The position numbers and the translations under genes were made by a program. Below are positions 43,902-56,044 of a DNA stretch of 64,000 bases, piece by piece. Origin of the DNA: Theocolax elegans (taxonomy: Eukaryota > Arthropoda > Insecta > Hymenoptera > Cerocephalidae). The notes under the pieces were generated by a model. That model did no database searches. It was not told where the DNA came from and saw only the letters and a program-made list of their open reading frames with translations. Position 1 is the first letter of the stretch. Each line of letters begins with the position of its first letter. The stretch spans positions 59,852,896 through 59,916,895 of the forward strand of contig CM047426.1 in NCBI GenBank assembly GCA_026168455.1, read 5' to 3'.

Positions 43902-45271
43902 AAATTTGTACATCGCAAAGGAGCAATGCACAATGTCCCAGACGCCTTATTAAGAGCCTTTGAAGAAGCAGAAGCCATAGCAGCAGCATTAACATTAAAT
44001 ACCAATAACCCATGGTATCAAGAGAAAATGCGAGCCGTTGCAAAATTTCCCAATAAATACCCTGACCTCAGAATTTCCAATAACGTGCTATATGCCCATC
44101 GTCCTAATCCCCTGGTAGACCCCTTCATACCTGACCTAGACGCATGGAAATTAATCTTGGCAGAAAGTTATCGCGAAAAACCCTATATGAAGCCCATTAT
44201 ACACCTCAGGCAGGCCACTTAGGTATCGACAAGACCTACGCAAAACTAGCCACGTATTATTATTGGCCAGGCATGTATTACGATACGTGCAACTATGTAA
44301 AAGCATGCCAAGAATGCCAAGCGCACAAAAGCAGCCAACAAGCCCCACCAGGTCTAATGGAAGGACGCAACATAAGCTAACCATGGACAGTGGTAGCAGC
44401 AGACATTATGGGACCAAAGCCGCCAACAAAGCAAGGATTTAGATACATAATCGTGTTTGAAGACCTATTCACCCGTTATATAGAGATGAAACCTCTACGA
44501 CGAGCTGATGCAAAAAGTGTCCTACAAGCCTTCGACGAACTCATTATTAATAGATGGGGTTGTCCAAAATATCTCGTAACATATAATGGGACAGAATTTG
44601 CCAATAAATTGGTTACCGAGCGACTAACGCAATACGGAATAGTACAGACAACCATTCCGCCATATTTTGCACAAGCAAATCCCGTAGAGAGAGTTAACAG
44701 GAACATAAAGCCAATGATAAACAGTTATCTAGCAGACGATCACCGAGACTGGGATAGATATCTCGGAGAATTTAATTTCGCGCTAAATACAGTTGTGCAC
44801 TCGTCAACCAAATATAGTCCAGCATTCCTCAACTTAGGCAGAAATCCCACCCCAATAGCTCTCCCACGAAAACATATACAATCCCCGAAGCAAATACCAG
44901 CCCCAGATACCGATCAATGGGTAGAACGCCTACATAAACTTCCCAAAATATATGATTTAGTAAAAAGGCATATTGATTTGGCAACAGCCAGACAAGCCAA
45001 GTACTATAACATAGGTAGACGCGATATACAATATCAGTTAGGAGACCTCGTTAGGTACCGAAATCGCATCTTATCATCAGCAGACAACTTTATAGCCAAA
45101 CAAGCCCCCAAATTTATAGGCCCCGCAAAAATCATTCAAGTATTCTCACCCACAGTTTATTTAATAGAAGATGTACAAACGAAACGTCAAACTAAAGTGC
45201 ACATAACAGACTTGAAACGCCCCAAATATTCCCGTCCCACAACCAGGAAGAGCCCAAACCACCCCAAATAA
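43902..45271 (+). pseudogene. Element B integrase, second catalytic Asp lost
   Basis: Integrase would insert cDNA. After the stop at 43901 the frame continues with an HNVPDALLR-type RNase H end. The HHCC zinc finger follows at about 44200-44335 (HLGIDKTYAKLATYYYWPGM, CQECQAHK), then the core at 44390-45271 with VAADIMGPKPP (first Asp), LVTYNGTEF (normally TDNGTEF, so Asp is Tyr at 44582-44584) and ANPVERVNR (Glu). A C-terminal SH3-like segment ending VHITDLKRP follows. The Asp-to-Tyr change predicts no catalysis. A frame break lies near 44380. Confidence 0.88.
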
Positions 45272-45470
45272 TCCAAAACATGATGCCCCCCAACGAAAAG
45301 AGGTCGCCCCCGAAAGCAGCTAGCCATTACACCCACTTTAGGGAATAGCCCGCAAAGAATGCAGCTTAGACCGCGCAAATAATAGATTCTCGCGAATAAA
45401 GTAAAATGGCGAAATCAAAGGAAAATTTAGTGAGTTTAGACATTAGTTAGTAACATAAAACAAATTGTAG

Positions 45471-45700
45471 ATGGATAGAACAGGGCAGGCAGCGTCAGCT
45501 CTGAAGCGAGCACGAGGCCGTGGACGGTTCGTCCAGCCAAGAGCCGCTGTTCGACCGGGTGAGGAGGAGCTGGAAACAGTTCTAGCTAGATTAGACCTAG
45601 CACGACCACCCAGCCCCACCCCGCCACAACAAGAGCCCACTACTCCCAGCAGCCAAAAAAGGACCTGCCCAGGAACGCGCGCATGCGTAAGAGGAATGCG
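45471..45700 (+). CDS. Short third frame of element B, function unknown
   Basis: About 75 codons after integrase, before the Helitron junction, basic at the start (ALKRARGRGRFVQP) and Pro/Ser/Thr-rich after. It is not env-like, with no transmembrane segment or cysteine pattern. It may be an accessory frame or spurious. The remainder of its frame after about 45700 is Helitron DNA. Confidence 0.35.
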
Positions 45701-45911
45701 TTCATATTTACTAAAAATATACGAAACACGTAGTATTACGATGTTTCCAATTTTACAAAATATAAACAATAATATTTCAACAATACCAATCTAAAGATAC
45801 ATGATTCATATTTGTTGTATTGATGAAAAAAAATTGAATTTCAATGTAGCAGAAATAAAAATAATAGAATAAAATTTTCAATAGAAATTTATTTCTGAAC
45901 AACAAACAATA

Positions 45912-46693
45912 ATGAATTTATATAATAAAGATAAAATCATTTCCGTTGATTCTATTACCCCAATGGAAATAGACTATGAAATACCAACTTATAGTTCATT
46001 TTATCAAAAAAATAAAAATAAACAATTTAATGATATAGAAATAAAACAGCTAAAAATAAAACAGCAAACTATGATAAAAAGGCAAACAGTGAGCTGTATC
46101 GATATAAAAAATGAACGAGAAAAAGAAGCGTTGCGTAAAAAAGTAGCTTATATGAGGAGTAAAGATAGTAATGACGACAAAATAGAAGAAAAAAAAATAA
46201 AGAGAAAACAGCAAACCATGATGAAAAGACAAAAATAAATAGTGACGAAATAAAAAATGAACGAGAAAAAGAAGCATTACGAAAAAAAGAAGCTTATGTA
46301 AATAATAAAAATAGCAACGACGGCAAAATAGAAGAAAAAAAAATAAAGAGAAAACAGCAAACCATGATGAAAAGACAAAAAATGAATGGTGTCGAAATAA
46401 AAAATGAACGAGAAAAAAAAGCATTACGAAAAAAAGAAGCTTATGTAAAAAGTAAAAATAGTAATGACGGCAAAATAGAAGAAAAAAAAATAAAGAGAAA
46501 ACAGCAAACCATGATGAAAAGACAAAAAATAAATAGTGACGAAATAAAATATGAACGAGAAAAAGAAGCATTACAAAAACAACATATTTATTATAATGAA
46601 AATACTGATCAATGTAAAAAAAATGAAAAGAAAAAATTAAATGTAAAAATATTAAACGAAAGTAGAAAAAACGATATCGATAAATTAGTATAA
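45912..46693 (+). pseudogene. Helitron N-terminal lysine-rich ORF with 49-residue tandem repeats
   Basis: Between about 46080 and 46570 the coding sequence repeats four times with a period of 147 bp (49 codons); units begin near 46080, 46228, 46373 and 46521. Each encodes KNEREKEALRKK, a short variable part and EEKKIKRKQQTMMKRQK, a highly basic helical repeat. The second unit has lost one A in an A-run, causing a stop. This looks like a nucleic-acid-binding N-terminal extension of RepHel. Other interpretations, such as a separate ORF, are possible. Confidence 0.65.
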
Positions 46694-46747
46694 AACCATT
46701 TACAAAAAAATTTAAAAAGACGCATATGTATAAAAAATGACAAAGAC

Positions 46748-47332
46748 ATGGAAATACCAATCATGCTTAAAAAATTAAAAATTGATGAAGGAAAATTTTT
46801 TAACGTATATGGTAAACCAATTGATGCCAAAAAAGGTATAAATTATAAAGAATTAAATAAACGTATTTTAATTAAAAATAAACAAAATGTAAAATTAGTA
46901 AGTAAATCCAAAACAATAGGTCGAATAGCAAATGTAGATTTTGATGAAAAAATAATTATTAAAAACAATTTAGGTTATATGTCTGAAACTTGTAAACATT
47001 GTAATGCTAAACATTTTGTTTTTGAATATACACTAGGTAAAGAATTTTCTAATTGTTGTCACAAAGGAAACGTAGACTTACCGAAAATGCCTCCCTATCC
47101 GGAAGAATTAAAGCAAGTAGCTACAGGAATATCGGAAGATAGTATTAATTTTCACAAAAATATTCGGCTATATAATAATGCGTTAGCTTTTGCAAGCTTT
47201 GGAGCTAATTTTGATAAGTTATGTGGTAGTGAACCACAAATTCTTAGAATATGTGGTCAAATATATCACAATGTTTTTGCTTTACATCCAAAAATACATG
47301 CAAAAATATTGGCAATTGTATGTTCTAGATAA
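46748..47332 (+). pseudogene. Helitron RepHel N-terminal zinc-finger segment
   Basis: This 194-codon frame contains LGYMSETCKHCNAKHFVFE and FSNCCHKGNVDLP, the CxxC...CCHxG pattern found upstream of the Rep domain in animal Helitrons, followed by the FASFGANFDKL region. It continues into the next frame (47190-47489) after a frameshift near 47320. It would help bind single-stranded DNA. Confidence 0.8.
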
Positions 47333-47544
47333 TGAATTAGCTGCAGCTGAAAGAAAAAGTTTTAAAAATAATTTAGATACAAAATTAGAATTGTTAAGTA
47401 AATTAGATAGCTTAATTAGAAATGTTAATCCTTATGCTAAAGCTTATAAAATGATGTATGAGGTAGAAAAAGAAGAATTAGAATATTAGAAGAAAAATTA
47501 GATAAAAATATATATATAATGAAGCTACTTGTAATGAAGTTGCA

Positions 47545-48893
47545 ATGGTATTTGTAGGAAAAAATGGACTGCCTACTTCAGAGCGGGATATAGTTATATA
47601 TTCAAAATATGGCAATCCAATTAGTATTCCTTTAATAAGTAAACACACTGATCCAATGACATACCCACTTATTTATCCAAATGCAGGATATGGATGGATG
47701 ACTAATATGAAATGCAAATATAAGAAAAACAATATTTCATGTTTGCAATTTTATAATTACAGACTTTCTATGAGAAATGGATTTAATCCATACCTTAATA
47801 TGGGAAAAGTTTCTCAACAGTTTACAATTGATGCATTTGTAAAAGTTGAACAATCAAGATTATATTTTGTAAAGAAAAACCAAGATATTTTAAGAAGCGA
47901 TTATTATAAAGGCGTAATGGATTATTTACACAAGAAAAAAGAATCTGAAAATATAAAAATTGGAAAAATGTTTATTTTGCCATCAAATTTTGTTGGAAGT
48001 TCAAGATTCCTAAAACAAAATTACATTGACTCAATGAGTATAGTAAATCGTTACGGAAAACCTAACTTATTTATAACAATGACATGTAATCCAAACTGGA
48101 AAGAAATAACTGAACATTTAAAAAAATATGAAACTGTAATTGATAGACCAGATTTGGTATTTAAGGTATTTCATCAAAAAATAAAAGAATTTAAAGAATT
48201 GGTAATTAAGCAAGGTGTTTTAGGAAATTGTATCGCCTACACTTATGTTATCGAATTTCAAAAACGTGGACTTCCTCACATGCATATGCTATTATTTTTA
48301 GATAAAAATTATAAAATTAATACTCCCGAAAAAGTAGATGAACTCATAAACGCAGAAATTCCAAACGAAGATATCTATCCACGGTTGTATAATATTGTAA
48401 AACAGTTTATGATTCATGGACCCTGTGGAGAGCAAAACATGAGTTCACCTTGCTTGAGTAAAGACACAAAAAAATGTAGGAAATATTTTCCAAAAAAATT
48501 TAATAACAAAACAACTTTTAATTCATCAGGATATCCATTATATATAAGAAGAAATGATAGAAAAAAATCAATTATAAAGGTAAATACCACAATAGAATAG
48601 CTGATAATCGGTTTGTTGTTCTGTATAATCCTTATTTATTGTTAAAATTTAATTGTCACATTAATGTCGTAGTATGCTCAACAGTCCAATGTATAAAATA
48701 CTTATTTAAATATTGTTATAAAGGACATGACTGTGCGAACATAGAAAAACGTGACACAGGTATCAGATCAAAAGACAGTTCTAATTTAACTCATGATGAA
48801 GATATTGAAAGCAATGAATATAATACGATGAATTTAAACAATACATTAATACAAGATATTTATGTCCACCAGAAGCTATGCACAGACTATTAG
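47545..48893 (+). pseudogene. Helitron Rep (HUH nuclease) domain
   Basis: Rep would nick and join DNA strands for rolling-circle transposition. The frame has the Helitron_like_N signatures FNPYLNMG..., YWK-type helices and the strand MTCNPNWKEI, then the HUH motif as HMHMLLF (48277-48285). After a frameshift near 48575, KYLFKYCYKGHDCA (about 48695-48735) contains the two candidate catalytic tyrosines of RepHel. All key Rep residues are visible, although the frame is broken. It leads directly into the connecting region. Confidence 0.88.
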
Positions 48894-49413
48894 AATACCC
48901 TCTACACGAACTTTCACATACCATAATAAGATTAGCTATTCACAATGAAGATGAACAAGAAGTGTATTTTAAAGAAGGAAAAGAAACGGAAATTTAAAAA
49001 GAAAATGTAGAAACGACATTAACAGCATACTTTAAATTAAATCAAATCGATTCTGATGCACGAAATTATCGAGAACGATATTTTATAAGATTATTACTTT
49101 TACATGTCAAAGGAGCATCATCATTTCAGGATTTACGTACTGTTGATGATATAATTTATTCTACATTTTATGAAGCTTCTATAGCTAGACATTTGGTTAA
49201 TGAAGATAAAGAATGGGACAGATGTTTGGAAGAAGCAACACAATTACACTTTCCTACTGCTCTTTGTGAATTATTTGCATATATTTGTATTTTTCACAAT
49301 CCTATTAATGCAAGAGATTTGTACGAAAAATAGAAATATTTTTTTACCACCCAAAATATGAACAAAATGCTGATGAAAACCTAGCATTAAACGTTATTGA
49401 TAAGAATCTACAA
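48894..49413 (+). pseudogene. Helitron connecting region
   Basis: Translation with several stops gives the usual RepHel segment between Rep and helicase: PPEAMHRLLEYPLHELSHT, KTTLTAYFKLN-like and HVKGASSFQDLRTVDD followed by an LFAYICIFHNP part. It is recognisable but not open. Confidence 0.75.
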
Positions 49414-50199
49414 TTGAATGGATATTCTTTAAATAATTTTAATTTACCCGTTATATCTACATTTATAGAAGATTATGCTGATAAATCAACAACACATAAC
49501 AAAAGTTGCACATTTACTGAAATAAACGTCAACGTAAATTCTTTAAAAAATCATAACAAAGACATTTTCGATACTATCGTGCAACATTTAAAAATTGAAG
49601 ACAAAAAAAGCTTTTTTATTGATGGACCAGGAGGAAGTGGGAAAAGCTGTTTACTTAATGTTCTAATAGACTATCTTAAATTCTCAAACATTTCATTTTT
49701 ATGTGTTGCTTGGACAGGGATTGCACCAAATGTATTACATAACGGGAAAACAATACACACAACATTTAAACTACCACTTAATATCACAGAATTTACTATA
49801 TGTAATATTAAATCTAATTCAATAGATGGTAAAAATTTAAAAGAAGTTTAAATTATAATATGGGATGAAATATCTATGACATCGAAATATGCTTTTGAAG
49901 CAGTCAATCGCATATTTCAAGATATATGTAATAATAAAAAAATATTTGGTGGTAAAATGTTGGTTGTTTCAGGCGATTTTAGGCAAACATTACCAAGTCG
50001 TACTGAAGTTATTGAAAATTCAGTTAAAAACAGTTACTTATGGCCGAATTTTATACGTATGACACTAAATGAAAATCTTCGAGTGACAGATAATGACAAT
50101 TATTTTAGGCAATGGTTATTAAATGTAGGTGAAGGTAAACGTTTAAATATGTATGAAGAAGAAAATGAACTGCTTGAAATCCCTCTTGATTTAATAACA
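49414..50199 (+). pseudogene. Helitron helicase, N-terminal part
   Basis: This is an SF1 Pif1-like helicase that would unwind the transposing strand. It has Walker A GPGGSGKS (49624-49647) and motif Ia WTGIAPNVLHNGKTIHTTFKLP; after a TAA at 49849-49851 come Walker B WDEISM (49861-49878) and motif III SGDFRQTLP. The domain continues to LRVTDNDNYF and stops at the LINE 3 insertion at 50199. The second half is at 53886-54610. Confidence 0.9.
50192..50199. repeat. Target-site duplication of LINE 3 (left)
   Basis: TAATAACA here and at 53878-53885. Joining the sides through one copy restores continuous helicase sequence, which proves the insertion. Confidence 0.9.
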
Positions 50200-53100
50200 G
50201 CAAAAGCGCCTCGGCGATTTTAGCCAGACGCATGGCTGGGGTGCACACAGGCATATGCCTAATCCAAGAGCCTTGGCTATACAAAGGAAAAATTGCTGGT
50301 TTAAATAATATAGGCACCCTGATAAGTGGCAAGACTGACTCTGCAAGAGCGTGCATTATCGTCAAAGGCTTGCAGGCAGAGTCGGTGACAAGGCACTCCA
50401 CAAGGGATCTGTGTACCGCGCGCCTCACCTATAAATCGGTGGGTGGTACAAAAAGAGTAATTATGGTGGCGGCAGCGTATTTCCCCTATGAAATGACGGT
50501 TTGCCCGCCAGAGGAAGTAGTATCTCTAATTAGAGAATGCGAAGATAGTGGTGTAAGCCTAATAGTGGGATGTGATGCAAATGCACATCACACAGTATGG
50601 GGCAGTACTAACTGCAATAGCAGAGGAGAAAAACTAGTGGAGTATTTATGCTCTACAAGCATGGACATTCTGAATAGAGGGAGTAGACCCACTTTCCAAA
50701 ATGCTATAAGAGAAGAAGTCATTGACATAACGATTGCATCGAGAGGTAGCGATACGTGCGTCACTGACTGGAGGGTGCTAGACGAGGTCTCTATGTCGGA
50801 TCACAATTATATTGCCTTCCGCATAGGAGGACTCAGTACAGTCTATAATTGGACAAGAAATCCAAGGAAGACAAACTGGGCGGGCTATAGGGAGGAACTC
50901 AGGGCAAGGATGGGTGGTTTCCCTGTATCATATGGCACAGCAGAGGACATCGATCATTGCTGCGGTTTCCTAAAAAACGTAATAGTGGGCTCGTACGAGA
51001 ACAATTGTGAGTTGAGAAGAAAAGCTGAAACCAAGGGGGCACCCTGGTGGAACCACTTTCTAGAAAAACTCAGGAAGAAGGTCAGAAAGCTCTACAATAG
51101 GTCCAAGCGCACAAAGAGTGAGATGGACCTAAGGCTTTTCAGAACGGCACAGAGGGAATATAAGAAAGAGATAGAGAAAGCCGCAGTGGAAGGGTGGAGG
51201 AGTTATTGCAGTAAACAGAAAACTGTATCAGATACAGCTAGGCTCTGCAACATACTCCAAAATCCAAAGAAACCTGCGGTAGATTCTATCAGAACAAAGG
51301 AGGGAAGCTGGACCAAAGATGGTCAAGAAGCACTAACAAATTTATTGGAAACACACTTTCCTGACTACCGAGAGGAAGACTCTGACGACAGATGGGGTCT
51401 CTCGGCACGAGGGGAAGATTGGAGAATGGCAAGATATATTACAGGCAAAGAAAGGATTAAGTGGGCATTAGGTACATTTGAACCGTATAAGGCGCCGGGA
51501 CCGGATGGTATCTTTCCGGCACTGCTACAGCAGGGCGGAGACATACTCATTCCGGCTCTGGAAAAACTTTATCGAGCATGTCTTGCTCTAGGATATATAC
51601 CGATAGGATGGAGATTGGCAAAAATAGCCTTTCTACCAAAGCTAGGAAAAGTGCAACACACTACATCTAAGGATTTTAGGCCGATAAGTCTTACGTCGTT
51701 TGTATTAAAAACACTGGAAAGACTTGTCGATAGATATATCAAGGAGACGCCTCTCCGAAGTGAACCGCTGCACTGCCGACAGCACGCCTATCAGGCAGGC
51801 AGGTCGGTGGACACAGCACTGGTAGATGCGGTAGGTTTTATTAAAAAGGGTATGGAAGATAGAGGTATGGTGCTGGCGGCTTTTCTAGATATAGAAGGGG
51901 CCTTTAACCATACTACCAGAGAATCGATTACAAGAGGAATGAAGGATCATAAGATTCCTGGGACCGTCATCAGATGGATAAGCAATATGCTAAACTCCCG
52001 GGTAATAATGGCAAACTGGGGGTCATACAGTAGTACTGGAAAAGTAAGAAAAGGATGCCCACAAGGAGGGGTGTTATCACCAACTCTTTGGTGCCTTGTT
52101 GTGGATGACCTGATTCGTGAATTAAATGAATCAGGTATTTACACTCAGGCCTATGCGGACGATGTGGTCATCATGGTAAAAGGGGATGATGAGAATATTC
52201 TGGCGGGTCTTATGCAATGTGCACTTGGACTCGTGGAAAATTGGTGTAAACGGGTAAAACTTGGTGTGAACCCCAGCAAGGTCAATATCTTGCTATGTAC
52301 AAGTAGATATAAGACCAAGCCAATTGTGGGCCTCCGATTACAGGGGACCCCAATTGAATTGAGCAAAGAAGTTAAATTCCTGGGTGTGGTAATTGACTCT
52401 AGGCTCAACTGGGGGAAACATGTAAAGGCAAAGTGTGATGCAGCAGTAAACACTTTCTGGGTCTGCAGAAGAGCGTTTGGTAGATCTTGGGGACTTGGTC
52501 CTGAGAAGGTTAGGTGGTTGTATGAAGCCATCATTAAACCAAGGCTCATGCATGGAGCCCTGGTATGGTGGAGTAAATGCAATATTAAGGCACACATCAA
52601 GACCCTGGATAAAGTCCAGAGAATGGTTATGCGGGGTATTACAGGCTCAATGCGCACGACACCAACGGTCGCATTGGAGACCTTGTTAGATCTTCCCCCA
52701 TTAAATGCGGAAATTAGGACATGTGCTTACAAAGCATTCTGCAGGCTCTTCGGAACGGCAGATTGTAAGTTGTTCAGGGATAAAGAGCTGATAAGTCAAA
52801 CATTGCCACTTATCGAAGAAAGAGGGTGTGATAAAATGTCGGAGAGGATCTTCTTCTCCAAACCATACAAAATCACTTATCCAGATAGAAAAGAATGGGA
52901 GGAAGGATCACACGAGCTACTGAAAGGTAGCACAGTGTGGTTCACGGATGGTTCTAAGAATGAAGAAGGAGTTGGAGCTGGGGCGTGGGAGAAAGGGAGT
53001 GTGCTAGAAATAGTATGCTCACTCGATGCGCACGCCACAGTGTTCCAAGCAGAAGTAAGGGCCATTACTGAAGCGGCGGACAGCATACTGAATAGGGGGA

Positions 53101-53877
53101 TAAAGAATAGAACTGTTACCTTCTGTTCGGACAGCAAAGCTGCTCTAATGGCACTAGAAAGTAACACGATCACGTCAAAAGAAGTGTTGAAATGCAGAAA
53201 TGCACTGGAGTCCCTGGCTGTGCAAAATGTAGTAAATCTACTTTGGGTACCAGGTCACTCCGGAATAATAGGTAATGAAAAAGCGGACAAGCTAGCAGGC
53301 ATGTGAGCAAATCGGACACGAGCAAAGCATTGCAGTGTGGCCCTACCTGCCTGTGAGATAAAAAGAACAACAAAGAGCTGGCTCAAGAGTGAGTTAATAA
53401 GAAAATGGAAACAAGAGAAAGGATGTAAACAAATGAAAGATCTTATAGGAAACAACCTGCCGGAGGAATGGATACACTCCCTAAAGAATCGAAGCAGAAA
53501 AACGCTTAGGTTAATGACGGGTTGGTTGACGGGACACTGGAATGTAGGGTACCATCTGGAGAAGATGGGGCTACGAGCCTCTAGTAAATGCAGATGGTGT
53601 GAAAAGGAAAAAGAAACAACGGCACATCTTCTCTGTAAATGCCCAGCTCTAATGGGCACTAGAATGAGAGTGTGCGGAAAGCCTCTGTTGGAAGCGGAGG
53701 AAATAAAGGAATTCAACCTGACGTCCTTTTGCAAGGTGGTTGAATGCATAAATAAGGTATTGCAAAAGAAAAATAGGTAAAATGGAGGCACAGCACAATG
53801 GGCATATTGGTCTGAGTGCTAGTTCGGCATGTCCCTGAGTTAGGGCCGCCGGAACACCTCCTGATCGAGACTAAGAC
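50200..53877 (+). mobile_element. LINE 3: 5'-truncated EN-RT-RNase H retrotransposon
   Basis: The left junction is inside ORF2 (ORF1 missing), and the right end follows a 97-bp 3' UTR without poly-A. It is flanked by the 8-bp duplication TAATAACA. An endonuclease, RT, RNase H and a C-terminal zinc finger point to the I/LOA/Outcast-type non-LTR group, by family knowledge. Only one in-frame stop was found, so it is the least decayed element of the window. Confidence 0.9.
50202..53780 (+). pseudogene. LINE 3 ORF2 polyprotein
   Basis: Open from the 5' junction to TGA at 53304-53306, and again in the same frame to 53780. Order: AP-like endonuclease (QEPWLYKGKI, IVGCDANAHHTVWG, MSDHNYIAFRI), RT with AFLDIEGAFNHT (motif A), KGCPQGGVLSPTLW (motif B) and QAYADDVVIMV (motif C, intact), then RNase H with WFTDGSKNEEGVGAG, VFQAEVRAITEA, FCSDSKAAL and WVPGHSGIIGNEKAD (all catalytic residues). 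After the TGA a C-terminal CRWCEKEKETTAHLLCKC zinc finger follows. Apart from that single TGA in place of a sense codon, the enzyme looks intact. The initial Met and ORF1 are missing because of truncation. Confidence 0.93.
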
Positions 53878-53885
53878 TAATAACA
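53878..53885. repeat. Target-site duplication of LINE 3 (right)
   Basis: TAATAACA, the pair of 50192-50199. Confidence 0.9.
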
Positions 53886-54610
53886 AAAGAAAATGATATC
53901 ATTGCAGAAATTTTTGGAAATGAAATAAAAATAAATGATAAAGATTTAAATGATAAAGTTATATTAGCCCCCACCAACAACGACGTAATTGAAATAAATA
54001 ATAAAATTTTGGCTATAATGGAAGTGCAAATTATTGAATACTTAAGTGTAGATATAGCAGAAGATGATAATGGAGAAAACTTAGATGTCATGTTACCTAC
54101 AGAATTGCTTAATTCCCTTAAACCTAATGGACTTCCTCTACATAAATTACAATTAAAAGTAGGTGCAATAGTAATTCTTCTAAGAAATTTAAATGTGAAT
54201 GAAGGTCTTTGTAATGGAACAAGATTATTAGTAACAAAACTTATGAAACATTTAATTAAAGCAGAAATTATAAGCGGAAAAAAATTGGGAAATTAGTTTT
54301 AATACCAACAATCACTTTGTCATCATCTAAAGAAGATATACCATTCAACATGCGCAGAAAACAATTTCCCATTCGATTAGGTTTTGCAGTGACTATTAAC
54401 AAATCACAAGGACAGTCATACAAACAAGTTGGTATCTATTTACCATCTCCAATTTTTAGCCATGATCAATTATACGTAGCTCTTTCAAGAGCTAAAAGTA
54501 GAAAAAATTTAAAAATATTACTGTTAAACAATGCAAAAATAGAAAATGATAAATTAAAAAATAAACACAAAATTTATACTAAGAATATAGTGTTTAAAAA
54601 AGTATTGTAA
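53886..54610 (+). pseudogene. Helitron helicase, C-terminal part
   Basis: The second half of the Pif1-like helicase after LINE 3: [51 protein letters not shown] and [17 protein letters not shown] (the late helicase motifs and the Pif1-type end), with a TAA at about 54608. A frame change near 54285 splits it. It is in phase with the first half through the target duplication. Confidence 0.9.
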
Positions 54611-54683
54611 ATATGTAGACGAAAATTTATACACATTTTATATAAATTTTATAAATAAATAAAAATGGAAGCATGAAAAAAAA

Positions 54684-55010
54684 CATTAAAATATTACAAC
54701 TATTGAATGATTAAAGTGAATATGCAAAATAATTAATAATTGTTTGCGCTGAAAATCATTAAAATACAATTGAAAACCGGCTGCAACATATCATATTGTA
54801 AATGACAACTCATTACATGAGTTATAATAAATAAAAAAAATGAAATATAAGAAAAATCCATTGAAATATTACTACTACTGAATCATTAAAATAAATATGC
54901 AAAATAATTGATAATTCTTTGCGCTGTAAATCATTAACATGATTAAAAACCGACTGCAACATATAATATTGTAAATGAGTACAAAAAAGTATATACTCAT
55001 TGCATCAATT
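54684..55010. repeat. Tandem direct repeat (two copies, about 150-170 bp)
   Basis: 54684-54833 and 54858-55006 share ATATGCAAAATAATTRATAAT, TTTGCGCTG and GCAACATATMATATTGTAAATGA words in the same order with scattered differences. It may belong to the Helitron 3' region or to downstream AT-rich repeats. Confidence 0.75.
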
Positions 55011-55257
55011 ACTAAAAAAATAGAAAATATAACAAAACTTCAGAAACAAGTAAAATTATATAATACTAAAACCAAAATTCCCATTAGATAAGCTATCTTC
55101 TGAAAACTTGTGTAACGAATTTAGTATCATGATTGCCGTAATATAATAAATATTTGCATTGAGCGTCATCAAAAAAGTATTAAAAGACAGGTTAAAATAT
55201 ATACTGTATCATGTAATTAATTATCTCGTTACAAAATGGAATTTGTAATAAAAAAAA
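55011..55257. other. AT-rich spacer, no gene seen
   Basis: No feature recognised; it could include the Helitron 3' end. Confidence 0.35.
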
Positions 55258-55500
55258 TATGACTCTTGAAATGTAACGGATAACAACATTGATATGTTGG
55301 CTAACGCTGGAAGGAAAAATTTATTTTACAGATCCACTGCCATTAACTATACTCGACAAATCAAAATAGCCTGCAGTTCGACAAAACTTACAGACTTCAA
55401 AAAAGAATCAGAGTTTCCCAAAAAACAACGACCTAAAGTTTAATTCTTATAATAACGTATAAACAGGTATTTAAAATTATTATTTAAAAACTTAAATTTG
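55258..55500. repeat. Dispersed direct repeat, copy 1
   Basis: ATGACTCTTGAAATGTAACGG..ATGTTGGCTAACGCTGGAAGG here matches a similar stretch at 57880-58120, on the other side of the foldback copy 2. The relation to that element is not clear; it may be flanking duplicated DNA. Confidence 0.65.
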
Positions 55501-56044
55501 TTAAAATTTTACAATTAGAATTATATTTGCATATATCATGTATAAAATATTTCGACAGAGCCGCCATTTAGATACAATCACTCACCCAACGTGCGTAAAA
55601 AATGATTTTCATAACACTCAATTTTATAATAAAAATTACTATACAGATTCTATTAAGTACCAAAATTTTTAAATATGCATTATAAAAACCATCACTTTGA
55701 AATAATACTACATTCACATACAAATTAAAGCCATATATAACACAACGACAGTATATACCACTTTATAAAAAATTTTACCACCGCCATTGAAGAAAAATAT
55801 AATTTATGAGAGTATATAACATGCTTATATTTTATGTATTCTGTAAACACATTATATTACATCAATTTATTTAAAATTACGATACCCCCCCCCCCCCCAA
55901 ATGGAAATTATTTTATGTGTGTGCATTTTAAATATATTAAATATATGGACATATTTCACTTTCTTTCTGAACACACGCACACACACCTTCTTTATAATAA
56001 CCTATAATGATTATTTTTACACAGACACAATATATATATATATA
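55501..56044. other. AT-rich spacer with poly-C run
   Basis: A run of 14 C at 55885-55898 is unusual in this AT-rich DNA. Small frames here have no domain. Confidence 0.5.

Larger units (their letters stand above)
35986..45700 (+). mobile_element. Element B: Ty3/gypsy retrotransposon, interrupted and 3'-truncated
   Basis: The order is 5' LTR, primer-binding site, leader, gag, zinc knuckle, protease, RT/RNase H and integrase, then a short third frame. A family-Y solo LTR interrupts gag at 40818-41896, and the Helitron follows from about 45702, where the 3' LTR would be expected. No copy of the LTR start (TGTGACAAGG) was seen downstream, so the 3' end is lost or outside the window. It differs from element A in sequence and in having no env. 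Confidence 0.9.
45702..54610 (+). mobile_element. Helitron (Rep + Pif1-like helicase), split by LINE 3
   Basis: The coding order is a lysine-rich repeat ORF, a zinc-finger segment, the HUH Rep nuclease, a connecting helical region and the SF1 helicase, interrupted at 50200-53877 by LINE 3. This is the RepHel arrangement of rolling-circle Helitrons. The 5' border is placed near the TTCATATTTAC at 45701 because element B sequence stops there. The 3' hairpin and CTRR end were not fixed, so the true end may lie between 54610 and about 55100. Frame changes and stops make it non-functional. Confidence 0.85.

Noticed and set aside
45702..45990. Env gene of element B
   Set aside because: No signal peptide, cysteine pattern or transmembrane segment; sequence changes to Helitron near 45700.
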